From contig CAZOLR010000031.1 of assembly GCA_964580905.1 (NCBI GenBank), positions 1-24,150 of the forward strand: DNA of 24,150 nucleotides, in the 5' to 3' direction. The notes below the pieces were generated by a model. The model was given only the letters and a program-made list of their open reading frames with translations. It did not search any database and was not told the DNA's origin. Both the position numbers and the translations under genes were made by a program. The stretch is from G041228335 sp964580905. GTDB lineage: Bacteria > Pseudomonadota > Alphaproteobacteria > Puniceispirillales > UBA1172. Of the stretch, positions 17,163 to 24,150 are shown in pieces (the first letter of the stretch is position 1; the number at the start of each line of letters is the position of its first letter).

Positions 17163-18476
17163 CTAGATTGGCTGGACAAGGAGCAGGGCAGCTTCCCCCG
17201 CATATTTGCTGAATTCATCAATATTTGATGTGGTCTTGCCATATCGGATTGAAAAATGAACGCGCGGGGGCTGGTCCAGAAAGGGGAGCGCGGATTTGAG
17301 CCCGATGGCAAAACTCGCGGTTGCCGTGGTGGTCTTATCTTCACGTTGCAGATTCTGGAAACTGGGATTGGCGCCTTTATATTCCGCCTGTTCATGGCGG
17401 AGGCCTGCGCTTGCTGCCCCGCCGAAGAGCTCCCGTCGGATATTTGCGCTGATACCGCGGCTGGATTTGGCATGATAAGACCGGCGCCGGTCAGCATCGG
17501 ACGCATCGACCGACAGGGAGATCTGATAATCGGAAAAAGATCTCACCGCCTGCCCTGATACTGAGAGCACGGAGCCGTTTTTTTCCGATGGCTTGCGGGC
17601 CAGACCCGGGTCAAAAGAATTGTGAAAGCTGTTCTGGCTTATCCGTGCGCTGGCGCCAAATGCCCATTCGGAAGACAGAATATAACTATCGGAGACCTGA
17701 AGGCTGAAAGTGTCAAGATAGGTGCGGTCATCGATGGAGGTATTGGTGTAGGAGCCGAGGAAAGCCAGCTGATGATCGGTAAAGGTTTTCAGATACCTGC
17801 CGCTGACACCAAAGCTTGTGATATCGCCAAGAGAATATCCGTCCATGTCCCGGCGGCTGGCCGTGACCCCGAGAGACAGGCTTTCGGGAAGTTGCGCCAC
17901 AAGCTTGCCGGTGATGTTGAGGGCGATTGATGACGTCAGAAAGGAATGGGCATTGGCACGTTTTGTATATTCAAATCCGGTGATGGACCTGTTGCCGACA
18001 GACCCGCCCTCCGGGTTGTCGACAACGCCGCCACCAAAGGTGAAAACACCTGAAATATCGTAAGTGTCTTCTGCTGTATCAATCAGTGCCAGCAATGCGC
18101 TGGCCTCGGTTTTCTGTGTTTCGGTGGCACCTGGGTTGAGAAGAAGCGTTTCCGCCATCCGCCGGGCTTCGGAAAGGTTGCCCAGCATGTACTGTGCCCC
18201 GGCCAGAAGAGACTGGGCCTGGCTGTTGTTCTTGCTCAGGGTGAGGATGCGTTCAAGCGTGGCAACCGCACCTTTGATATTCTGATTGCGCAGCTGAATG
18301 ATCACCAGCCGGAAATTGAGGATCAGATCACCGGGGTTTTCAAACACGGCTTTAAAGGCTTCATCTTCGGTATGAATTTCGGCTGTATCATTGGCCCGGG
18401 CAGGCAGGACCGTCATCAGCGTAAGAAAAAACCATCCGGCCAGTATCATGAAAGGAGTGATCTTAAACATGGTCAT
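17163..18476 (-). CDS. Secreted TPR plus outer-membrane beta-barrel protein (Slam-like)
   Basis: A 437-residue protein with a signal peptide (hydrophobic residues about 8-24, cleavage likely after ARA at 28). A periplasmic helical part with TPR-like repeats (about 48-135, including NIKGAVATLERILTL and LGNLSEARRMAETLLL) is followed by a long C-terminal region of alternating polar/aromatic strands from about residue 140 (starting FTFGGGVVDNP). This TPR-then-barrel plan is that of Slam (surface lipoprotein assembly modulator, DUF560-type) proteins, which deliver cargo across the outer membrane. The similarity is architectural; I see no diagnostic motif, and the C-terminal residue is Ile rather than Phe. 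Start ATG 18476 has AGGAACAGG just upstream; ATG 18470 is an alternative. It is divergent from the FecR-domain gene. Confidence 0.62.
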   Translation of the reverse strand: MTMFKITPFMILAGWFFLTLMTVLPARANDTAEIHTEDEAFKAVFENPGDLILNFRLVIIQLRNQNIKGAVATLERILTLSKNNSQAQSLLAGAQYMLGNLSEARRMAETLLLNPGATETQKTEASALLALIDTAEDTYDISGVFTFGGGVVDNPEGGSVGNRSITGFEYTKRANAHSFLTSSIALNITGKLVAQLPESLSLGVTASRRDMDGYSLGDITSFGVSGRYLKTFTDHQLAFLGSYTNTSIDDRTYLDTFSLQVSDSYILSSEWAFGASARISQNSFHNSFDPGLARKPSEKNGSVLSVSGQAVRSFSDYQISLSVDASDADRRRSYHAKSSRGISANIRRELFGGAASAGLRHEQAEYKGANPSFQNLQREDKTTTATASFAIGLKSALPFLDQPPRVHFSIRYGKTTSNIDEFSKYAGEAALLLVQPI

Positions 18477-18497
18477 TCATCCTGTTCCTATGGGTCA

Positions 18498-18527
18498 TTG
18501 TGAGGGTGTTGACACGAAATGTATAAA
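18498..18527 (+). promoter_or_regulatory. Candidate promoter of the FecR-domain gene
   Basis: TTGTGA (18498-18503) and TATAAA (18522-18527) are 18 bases apart. A start of transcription near 18534 would leave out the ATG at 18527 and favour the ATG at 18569, which has its own AGGTGA ribosome site. The 92-base region between the two divergent genes must hold both promoters. Confidence 0.35.
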
Positions 18528-18568
18528 TGACACCGACGCTGAAATTTATGACCAAGTCAGGTGAAGCC

Positions 18569-20281
18569 ATGGATAAAAAGAGTGTATGCAGTTTTGTGGG
18601 ATTGGGGTTGATCCGGAGGCCGGCAGTCCCCCTGATGGCGGCGGGGATGATGATCCTTGCGGCCGATATCTCTGCCCAGGTAACAAAACCTGTCAGCGGA
18701 GTGATTGCGGCAAGCACATCACCTGTTGAGATACGATTTGACGGAGGAGGTGCTGTCGGCCGCCTTGCAGGCACCGGTGATCCGGTCCATCTTGATGACG
18801 AGGTTATCACGGGGCCGGAGACATCTGCCCAGATACTGCTCAAAGACCAGTCTTTATTCTCCATCGGCCCGTCTTCGGCCATCACCATCGACCGATTTGT
18901 CTATGATCCGGACAAGGACGGCACATCTTCTCTGGTGGCGACGATCACCCGGGGGACATTCAAGTTCATTTCGGGCCGGATTGCGAGATCCGGAGATGAA
19001 AACATGGTGCTCAACCTGCCGAATGCGGTGGCGTCGATCCGCGGGACATCAGGTGCGGGTCGCATCAACACCGACGGGACAACGGAAATCGCGTTGCTGT
19101 CGGGCTCCATTTCCCTCAATTCGGGGGGTGCCGCGCCTGTGGACCTGCTGACCTCTGGTTGGGGCGTCACCATTTCCCCGACCGGCGGGATCGGTGCGCC
19201 TGAACTCATCCCGGCGCAGGATCTGGACAGTCTCATCTCCGGCACAGAATTCATCCAGTCATCCCCGGGGGGTGAAAATCAGGCGTCTGATTCAGGCTCC
19301 GGTAACGGGGATGTGGAGGGCAGGTCATCTGCGGGCCCTGAGGCGGGCGATACAGCAGAGCTTACCCCTGATCAGCTGGAACAACGTCTTACCGAGGCGG
19401 AGACACTTGATGAAGCGGTGGCGGTTATCGCGGTGTCGCTCGGCTCCGGTGAAGATTCCGCATCACTCAGCGCAGGGGATGTCTCGCGCATCATTCTTGA
19501 AAATCAGAACCTGCTCAATCTCACCAATATCGATCCCGCCCTTCTGGCGCCTGAAGAAAGCGTCGGCGTCAATATCTCAACAGCGTTGCTGAGCTATGCA
19601 CTGGCAGGAGGCGAGCCGCAATGGATGACGGTTATCAACGAAAACGGCTCACCCCGGGTCGGCACCCCTGCGCCACGTCCCGATTACGCGGGTCTGGTAT
19701 CAGAGATCTATGCGGGGGCAGTGCGTTTTGACCGGACCGGACTTGAGCTTCCGAATGCCGGAGACAGCGCGGCGGATACCGGCATGGCGGATTACGATAT
19801 TACCTTTGATTACGATACCCTGACCTTCAGCGGCACCTACCGGATCTATGATCTGGTCATGGGTGGGCGCGCTTACACAGATGGCAGTGAAACATCCTTT
19901 ACCGGGGCGCTGCATACCGAGACCAACAATGCCGGTGAACGCATATATAAGTATCCGCAGTTCGATGCGGCGGGCAGTCTTGCCGCCTCAGGCAATCAGG
20001 ATGAAAACGGAAACGGGCTTCTTGATACAGGCGAAACCCTGGAAGGTCTGACGATTGCCAGGGGCGCGGTCAGCATGGACGGATCTTCCGATTTCGAAGG
20101 ACATGTTTCGGTTGGCGGGCATTTTGGTTCCATCTCAAACGGTGTTTCGGCCATTGACGGAAATTTTGGTGGCATTTTCGTTGCTGTCGATGAGGTGGAT
20201 ACAAGCGGCGGCACCCCGGCCTTTACCGGCAATTCCGTTTCCGGCATTCAGTACGAAATTGGCGATGTCAGCCAGCCATGA
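18569..20281 (+). CDS. Secreted FecR-domain protein with beta-rich C-terminal domain
   Basis: A 570-residue exported protein of unknown function. A signal peptide spans residues 1-36 (RRPAVPLMAAGMMILAADISA, cleavage likely before QV), with no lipobox cysteine. Residues about 65-200 form a FecR-type domain: GTGDPVHLDDEVITGPETSA, SLFSIGPSSAITIDRFVYDP, TRGTFKFISGRIA and LPNAVASIRGTSG are typical. A Gly/Ser/Asp/Glu-rich linker (about 230-265) and a helical stretch follow. The C-terminal part (about 405-570) is rich in beta strands and glycine (SGTYRIYDLVMGG, GHVSVGGHFGS, DGNFGGIFVAV) and loosely recalls TbpB-type barrels. DENGNGLLDTGE (478-489) resembles a calcium-binding loop. ATG 18569 is chosen over ATG 18527 because of AGGTGA upstream and the promoter position. 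It is not the membrane-bound anti-sigma FecR. Confidence 0.7.
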   Translation: MDKKSVCSFVGLGLIRRPAVPLMAAGMMILAADISAQVTKPVSGVIAASTSPVEIRFDGGGAVGRLAGTGDPVHLDDEVITGPETSAQILLKDQSLFSIGPSSAITIDRFVYDPDKDGTSSLVATITRGTFKFISGRIARSGDENMVLNLPNAVASIRGTSGAGRINTDGTTEIALLSGSISLNSGGAAPVDLLTSGWGVTISPTGGIGAPELIPAQDLDSLISGTEFIQSSPGGENQASDSGSGNGDVEGRSSAGPEAGDTAELTPDQLEQRLTEAETLDEAVAVIAVSLGSGEDSASLSAGDVSRIILENQNLLNLTNIDPALLAPEESVGVNISTALLSYALAGGEPQWMTVINENGSPRVGTPAPRPDYAGLVSEIYAGAVRFDRTGLELPNAGDSAADTGMADYDITFDYDTLTFSGTYRIYDLVMGGRAYTDGSETSFTGALHTETNNAGERIYKYPQFDAAGSLAASGNQDENGNGLLDTGETLEGLTIARGAVSMDGSSDFEGHVSVGGHFGSISNGVSAIDGNFGGIFVAVDEVDTSGGTPAFTGNSVSGIQYEIGDVSQP

Positions 20282-20296
20282 GAAAGATTAATCAGC

Positions 20297-21115
20297 TCAT
20301 GGCAGGGGCATGTGCCGGTTGACGTCCTTATAGAGGAGATAGCGGAACCTGCCGGGGCCGCTGGCAACACAACATTGCGGGCAGAAGGCACGCAGCCACA
20401 TGTAATCACCTGCTTCAACCTCCACCCAGTCCTTATTGAGCCGGTAGACAGCCTTGCCTTCCAGCACGTAAAGGCCATGCTCCATGACATGGGTTTCGGC
20501 AAAAGGGATGCTGCCGCCAGGCTCAAACGTGACAATATTGACATGCATGTCGTGGCGCAGATCAGCCGGGTCGACAAAACGCGTGGTCGCCCAGGTGCCG
20601 CCTGTATCAGGCATGGGCACCGGCGCAACCTCCTGATCGGAGGTCACGAAAGCGGGCGGCACATCAATACCCGGTGCGTGCTGATATCGCTTGCGCAACC
20701 AGTGGAAGGAGGCAGGCTTTCCGGTTGAGTTTTTCAGGCTCCAGGGGGTGCCGGGAGGAATATAGGCATAGCCGCCTTCGGCAAGTCTGTGTTTGTCCCC
20801 GGCAATCGTGAGGACAAGTCGCCCGGCGGTGACAAAAAGAACATGTTCGGCATCGGGGTCATCATCAGGGTCGGTGCTTCCGCCTTTGGGCCCGACTTCC
20901 ATCAGGTAATGTGAGAAGGTCTCAGCAAAACCTGACAGCGGCCTTGCCAGAACCCAAAGACGGGTTTCCGTCCAATGGGGAAGAGATGAGGTCACGATGT
21001 CCGTCAGCACCCGTTTCGGGATAAAGGCATAGGCAGTGGTGAAAACCGCGCGGTCATTACCTATTTCGGACTGGGGCGGCAGACCGCCATTCGGGGTATA
21101 ATATTTGTTTTTCAT
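20297..21115 (-). CDS. allE: (S)-Ureidoglycine aminohydrolase, bicupin
   Basis: Releases ammonia from (S)-ureidoglycine to give (S)-ureidoglycolate, a late step of purine (allantoin) breakdown that leads to glyoxylate. The 272-residue protein has two cupin domains. In the C-terminal cupin the metal ligands are all present: E207, H209 and H213 in FAETHVMEHG, and Q247 in CPQCC. These sit at a constant offset of 28 from the Mn ligands I recall for the Arabidopsis enzyme (E235, H237, H241, Q275), and Y224, Y259 and K263 keep the same offset, which is strong support. No other allantoin-pathway gene is in the window. It is divergent from the FAD oxidoreductase gene and convergent, 15 bases apart, with the FecR-domain gene. 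Confidence 0.9.
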   Translation of the reverse strand: MKNKYYTPNGGLPPQSEIGNDRAVFTTAYAFIPKRVLTDIVTSSLPHWTETRLWVLARPLSGFAETFSHYLMEVGPKGGSTDPDDDPDAEHVLFVTAGRLVLTIAGDKHRLAEGGYAYIPPGTPWSLKNSTGKPASFHWLRKRYQHAPGIDVPPAFVTSDQEVAPVPMPDTGGTWATTRFVDPADLRHDMHVNIVTFEPGGSIPFAETHVMEHGLYVLEGKAVYRLNKDWVEVEAGDYMWLRAFCPQCCVASGPGRFRYLLYKDVNRHMPLP

Positions 21116-21210
21116 GATGCCACCATATCTGATTTCAGCGGTTTCTGCACTATCAAGATTTGCGTGTAGATTAAGGTTGTCGGGCGGCTTTGTATGGCCT
21201 TGCGCATTTC

Positions 21211-21231
21211 GATATCCTGTGGATTAATATC
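21211..21231. promoter_or_regulatory. Dyad GATAT-N11-ATATC, LysR-type operator candidate
   Basis: GATAT (21211-21215) and ATATC (21227-21231) are perfect inverted arms around 11 bases, fitting the T-N11-A pattern of LysR-type regulator boxes. The site lies 28 bases before the oxidoreductase ATG. It overlaps a weak promoter-like pair, TTGCGC (21200-21205) and ATTAAT (21223-21228), so binding could control this gene and perhaps the divergent allE. Confidence 0.3.
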
Positions 21232-21259
21232 AGGCATTGCATGTATCGGGGAGACAGTC

Positions 21260-22483
21260 ATGGCATCATCAGGCTCAATCGGGTTTTCAGCTGAACCCAA
21301 ATCTCTCACCTATGATGTCGTTATCATTGGTGGGGCGATGATCGGCTCTTCGGTCGCATGGTTTCTTTCCAGCAATCCTGATTTTGATGGCCGGATACTG
21401 GTGGTTGAACGGGACGCCAGGTATGAATTCTGCTCAACCGCGCATACCAATTCCTGTATCCGGCAGCAGTTTTCCAACGAGATCAATATCCGCATTTCCC
21501 AGTTCGGGGCTGAGTTCGTTAAAAATTTTCGCAGATACATGGATGATGATCCCGAAGTTCCGGACGTGCTTCTGCAGAATTTTGGCTACATGTATCTGGC
21601 CGGTAACGAAGCCCTGGCAGAAGTGCTGATCGAAAACCAGAAAATTCAGGAACAGCTCGGGGCCGGAACACGGATCATGACCCCTGATGAAATCCACGAG
21701 GCCTATCCTTTCTATAATCTCGACGGCATTATTCTTGGCAGCCATAACACCAGGGATGAAGGCTATTTTGACGGCAACACCCTTTTTGACTGGTGGAAGC
21801 GGAAAGCCCGGCAGAACGGCGTTGAATATATCGAGAACGAAGTCGTGGACATAACCCGGCAGGGCAACCGTATTGAGAGCGTCACGCTTGCCTCCGGTAC
21901 GGTTATCACCGCCGGAAAGGTGGTTAATGCCAGCGGGCCGCGTGCCGCCCGAACGGCCGCCATGGCAGGATGTGATCTGCCGATCGAGCCCCGCCGCAGA
22001 TACACGTTCATCTTTGATGCGGCAACACCACTGGATCGTGATCTGCCGCTGACGATCGATCCTTCCGGTGTACATGTCCGCACCGATGGCAGGTATTATC
22101 TCTGCGGTTGTCCTCCCGATGAAGATCCGGCGGTGGATTTTGACGATTTTTATCTTGATCACCGTATCTGGGAAGAAAAGCTGTGGCCCCATATCGCGCA
22201 TCGTATCCCGGCGTTTGAGGCGATCAAGGTGATCAACGCCTGGGTGGGCCATTACGCCTATAACACGCTGGATCAGAACGCGATTGTCGGCCCCCATGAC
22301 GAGGTTGGAAATTTCCTTTTCGTCAACGGCTTCTCCGGCCATGGTTTTCAGCAGTCACCTGCGATGGGCCGGGGGCTTTCGGAATGGATTCTCTACGGGG
22401 AATACCGCAGCCTTGATCTGTCACCGCTCGGATTTGAACGTATCCGGAGCGGGACACCTTTTCTTGAAAAAGCCGTGATCTGA
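21260..22483 (+). CDS. FAD-dependent oxidoreductase, DAO family, FOXRED1-like
   Basis: A 407-residue D-amino-acid-oxidase/DadA-superfamily flavoprotein. The FAD Rossmann motif is at the start (VVIIGGAMIGS, residues about 21-30, with IGGAMIG in place of the usual GxGxxG), and the second strand ends in VVERD. The C-terminal NAWVGHYAYNTLDQNAIVGP and FVNGFSGHGFQQSPAMGR match human FOXRED1 and its bacterial relatives, whose family includes sarcosine and dimethylglycine oxidases and dehydrogenases. The substrate is probably an amino acid or N-methylated amine, not determined. Start ATG 21260 has GGGGAG (21248-21253) six bases upstream, so an in-frame ATG at 21194 is rejected. It is convergent with the MttB-family gene. 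Confidence 0.83.
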   Translation: MASSGSIGFSAEPKSLTYDVVIIGGAMIGSSVAWFLSSNPDFDGRILVVERDARYEFCSTAHTNSCIRQQFSNEINIRISQFGAEFVKNFRRYMDDDPEVPDVLLQNFGYMYLAGNEALAEVLIENQKIQEQLGAGTRIMTPDEIHEAYPFYNLDGIILGSHNTRDEGYFDGNTLFDWWKRKARQNGVEYIENEVVDITRQGNRIESVTLASGTVITAGKVVNASGPRAARTAAMAGCDLPIEPRRRYTFIFDAATPLDRDLPLTIDPSGVHVRTDGRYYLCGCPPDEDPAVDFDDFYLDHRIWEEKLWPHIAHRIPAFEAIKVINAWVGHYAYNTLDQNAIVGPHDEVGNFLFVNGFSGHGFQQSPAMGRGLSEWILYGEYRSLDLSPLGFERIRSGTPFLEKAVI

Positions 22484-22489
22484 CGGGGC

Positions 22490-22504
22490 GGGCAGGGCCT
22501 GCCC
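22490..22504. terminator. Small GC hairpin between convergent genes
   Basis: GGGCA (22490-22494) pairs with TGCCC (22500-22504) around a 5-base loop in the 26-base gap between the two convergent stops. It could end transcription from both sides, but there is no T-tract on either strand. Confidence 0.3.
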
Positions 22505-22509
22505 CAGTT

Positions 22510-24078
22510 CTAATATTCCTGATTGAGCGCGTCTTCGGCCGGAATTTCCCTTTCCCGGCTGGCGATGTAATCCTTAAGCGCATCATCGATGGCGGGGTCC
22601 AGCGCCGGTTCTTCGTATTCGGCCAGCAGTTTGCGTGCTTTTTCAAGCCCCCGCGTGGTGGCGTCTTTTGCGCCTTCCGCCATCCATTGCTCAAAGGAAT
22701 TGTTGTCAAAGAGTTCCGGCATGAAGAAGGCGCGCTGGAAATTCTCCTGGGTATGCGGATGGCCGAGATAATGCCCGCCCGGGCCGATATCCCGGATGGC
22801 GGCAAGAGATTCGTCGAAATCATCCCATCTGAGCCCTTCCATCATGCGGTACGCCATTTCGCATTGTTCGGCGTCAATCACGAATTTGGCTGTTGAGCAG
22901 TGCATGCCGGCTTCATTCCAGCCTGCCGAATGCCAGATATAATTGGCGCCGGAAAGCATGACAGCCATCAGGGTGGTTGCGCTTTCGTATCCGGCCTGGG
23001 CATCAAGGGTCTTGGCACCGCCCAGCGTATTTGACGTGCGCCAGGGGATATTATAATGCCGGGCCATCTGTCCGATCATAAAATTCATCAGGCTGATTTC
23101 AGGTGTTCCGGCCATCGGCGCGCCGGACTGCATCGATACCGTCGAAAGATAATGCCCGTATATGGCGGGGCATCCCTTGCGGATGATCTGGGTATAGGCA
23201 AGGGCGGAAAGAGCCTCGGCGTTGAGCTGCGCTACCGCCGGAACGGTGGAGGCCGGTGTGTTGGCCCCGCCCAGAACGAAGGGAGAGCACAACACCGGCT
23301 GGTTGCGGCGACAGAACGCCCGCATGGCGCTGAGCATGGTTTCATCCCATACAAGAGGCGAATTGCCATTGCAGTTTCCGGTCACCACGGGCTGGGTTTC
23401 CATCACCTCGGGGCCAAAAAGTATTTCGCACATGTCCAGCACGTCTTCGGCATTTTTGCCGGATGTCGTCATGCCCATGAATGTCTTGTCCGAATGTTTC
23501 ATCGACGAATACGTGATCCGCAGATGGCGATGGGATACAGGATGATCCATCGGCTCAACAATGTGATGTGCCGAGGAATGAAGCCCGGGCAGCATATGCG
23601 AGAGCTTGTGGAAATTGGCCAGATCGTCAAGCGTCGGGTTGCGGCGTTCGTCATCCAGATCTCTCAGATAAGGGGCGCCGGTCATCGGCACGAAGATCGA
23701 ATGGAGCCCGCCCAGCGGAAGATTGCGTTCCGGATTGCGGGCGCGATACGTGAAATCCGACGGAATGGTGGAGATCAGCTCACGCACAAGGCCGCGGTCA
23801 AGCCTGACCAGATCACCTTTCACATCGGCGCCGGCACGCCGCCAGTCTTCAAGGGCAATTTCATCCCGGAACACCACCCCGACCTCTTCCAGAATATCCA
23901 TCGAGGCATGGTCAATCTTTTCGACTTGCTCGGCACTCATCGGTTCAACCAGTGGCATATTGCGCCTGAGCGAAGGAAGCATGTCATCCCGGGGCCTGGT
24001 CCTGAGGTGGCGGCGCTCCTTACGTCCGCCCCGGCGGGAGTTCAGCGGTGATGGTTGATCCGATGACGGTGAATTCAT
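22510..24078 (-). CDS. MttB-superfamily (trimethylamine/glycine betaine-type) methyltransferase, non-pyrrolysine
   Basis: A 522-residue MttB-superfamily protein (TIM-barrel methyltransferase). Characteristic regions are MSAEQVEKIDHASMDILEEVGV near the N-terminus, TGNCNGNSPLVWDE, AEALSALAYTQIIRKGCPAIYG and MLSGANYIWHSAGWNEAGM. The reading frame is continuous with no internal TAG, so there is no pyrrolysine and it is unlikely to be a true trimethylamine enzyme. Characterised non-Pyl relatives demethylate glycine betaine (MtgB), proline betaine or carnitine and pass the methyl to a corrinoid protein. No corrinoid protein (MttC-like) or MtrH-type partner is in the window. Residues 1-32 are a basic, probably disordered tail. 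An AGGAA ribosome site precedes ATG 24078. The stop is TAG. Confidence 0.87.
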   Translation of the reverse strand: MNSPSSDQPSPLNSRRGGRKERRHLRTRPRDDMLPSLRRNMPLVEPMSAEQVEKIDHASMDILEEVGVVFRDEIALEDWRRAGADVKGDLVRLDRGLVRELISTIPSDFTYRARNPERNLPLGGLHSIFVPMTGAPYLRDLDDERRNPTLDDLANFHKLSHMLPGLHSSAHHIVEPMDHPVSHRHLRITYSSMKHSDKTFMGMTTSGKNAEDVLDMCEILFGPEVMETQPVVTGNCNGNSPLVWDETMLSAMRAFCRRNQPVLCSPFVLGGANTPASTVPAVAQLNAEALSALAYTQIIRKGCPAIYGHYLSTVSMQSGAPMAGTPEISLMNFMIGQMARHYNIPWRTSNTLGGAKTLDAQAGYESATTLMAVMLSGANYIWHSAGWNEAGMHCSTAKFVIDAEQCEMAYRMMEGLRWDDFDESLAAIRDIGPGGHYLGHPHTQENFQRAFFMPELFDNNSFEQWMAEGAKDATTRGLEKARKLLAEYEEPALDPAIDDALKDYIASREREIPAEDALNQEY

Positions 24079-24092
24079 GGGAATTTTCCTAA

Positions 24093-24108
24093 ATACATAT
24101 TGTATACA
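24093..24108. promoter_or_regulatory. TGTATACA palindrome upstream of the MttB-like gene, GntR-type operator candidate
   Basis: TGTATACA (24101-24108) is a perfect 8-base palindrome. It overlaps a second inverted repeat, ATACA-TAT-TGTAT (24093-24105). Both lie 15-30 bases before the methyltransferase start in an AT-rich leader. The TTGTATACAA-like core is typical of GntR-family (FCD subgroup) operators. A minus-strand promoter reading TTGCAA, 17 bases, TATGTA would overlap it, consistent with repression, but is weak. Confidence 0.4.
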
Positions 24109-24150
24109 TTTTTTTCTTGCAATATCATTTCATCCAAGTCAATACAAATA

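Noticed and set aside
17140..17163. GCCCC/GGGGC hairpin downstream of the Slam-like gene
   Set aside because: Five-pair stem with an 11-base loop and no T-tract on the minus strand; could be chance in GC-rich sequence.
18509..18527. Perfect TTGACA (18509-18514) next to TATAAA (18522-18527)
   Set aside because: The two boxes are only 7 bases apart, too close for one sigma70 promoter. The TATAAA pairs better with TTGTGA at 18498.
21434..22342. Minus-strand open frame (302 codons) antisense to the FOXRED1-like gene
   Set aside because: Mirror frame; the plus-strand reading carries the FAD motif and the FOXRED1-type C-terminus.
22510..22512. TAG at the end of the MttB-like gene as a pyrrolysine codon
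   Set aside because: The protein is already full length. Pyrrolysine in MttB is internal, and other genes here also end in TAG. The downstream bases enter the convergent gene's end.
23056..24051. Long plus-strand open frame (331 codons) antisense to the MttB-like gene
   Set aside because: Its translation has no recognisable domain and is rich in His/Arg/Gly, as mirror frames of GC-rich genes are. The minus-strand product is a full-length conserved family member.

Overview
The window looks like chromosomal DNA from an alphaproteobacterium, moderately GC-rich and densely coded. The PstC and PstA permeases carry the long N-terminal extensions usual in that class. Sulfate activation uses a fused CysNC, and several proteins (malonyl-CoA synthase and decarboxylase, a serine-glyoxylate aminotransferase type enzyme, a FOXRED1-like oxidase and a non-pyrrolysine MttB homologue) form a set common in marine and methylotroph-like Alphaproteobacteria. 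Assignment below class level (for example a SAR116-like or Rhodospirillales-like lineage) is only a guess. I saw no tRNA, rRNA, CRISPR, transposase or phage gene.

Layout. (1) 41-4277, plus strand: pstC-pstA-pstB-phoU, the phosphate uptake and signalling operon, entering from the left after a hairpin that probably separates it from an upstream gene. (2) 4422-5930, plus: malonyl-CoA synthase (matB). It ends tail to tail with (3) 5927-8848, minus: a 973-residue FAD/4Fe-4S D-2-hydroxyacid dehydrogenase of the YdiJ type. (4) 8972-12205, plus: a PLP aminotransferase of the serine/alanine/aspartate-glyoxylate group, a crotonase-fold protein lacking both standard catalytic glutamates, and a CaiB-type CoA-transferase, probably one operon. 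Its promoter region contains a repeated GATTACAAT element. (5) 12246-15628, minus: cysNC and cysD, with CysD carrying an unrecognised domain of about 200 residues at its N-terminus. (6) 15748-17019, minus: malonyl-CoA decarboxylase (matA). (7) 17163-20281: a divergent pair, a TPR plus beta-barrel outer-membrane protein (minus) and a secreted FecR-domain protein (plus). (8) 20297-24078: (S)-ureidoglycine aminohydrolase (minus), a FOXRED1-like FAD oxidoreductase (plus) and an MttB-superfamily methyltransferase (minus), with operator-like palindromes upstream of the last two.

How the parts may work together. Apart from the housekeeping pst and cys units, the theme is small-acid and C1/C2 metabolism. 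Malonate can be activated (MatB) and decarboxylated to acetyl-CoA (MatA). The ureidoglycine enzyme belongs to purine breakdown, which yields glyoxylate. The aminotransferase consumes glyoxylate, and the YdiJ-like enzyme oxidises a 2-hydroxyacid. The FOXRED1-like oxidase and the MttB homologue are plausible N-methyl (glycine betaine-type) demethylation enzymes. These links are inference from neighbourhood and family knowledge.

The best candidates for something undescribed are the CysD N-terminal domain, the divergent TPR-barrel/FecR pair (possibly a Slam-like exporter with its cargo), and the catalytically odd crotonase next to the CoA-transferase.
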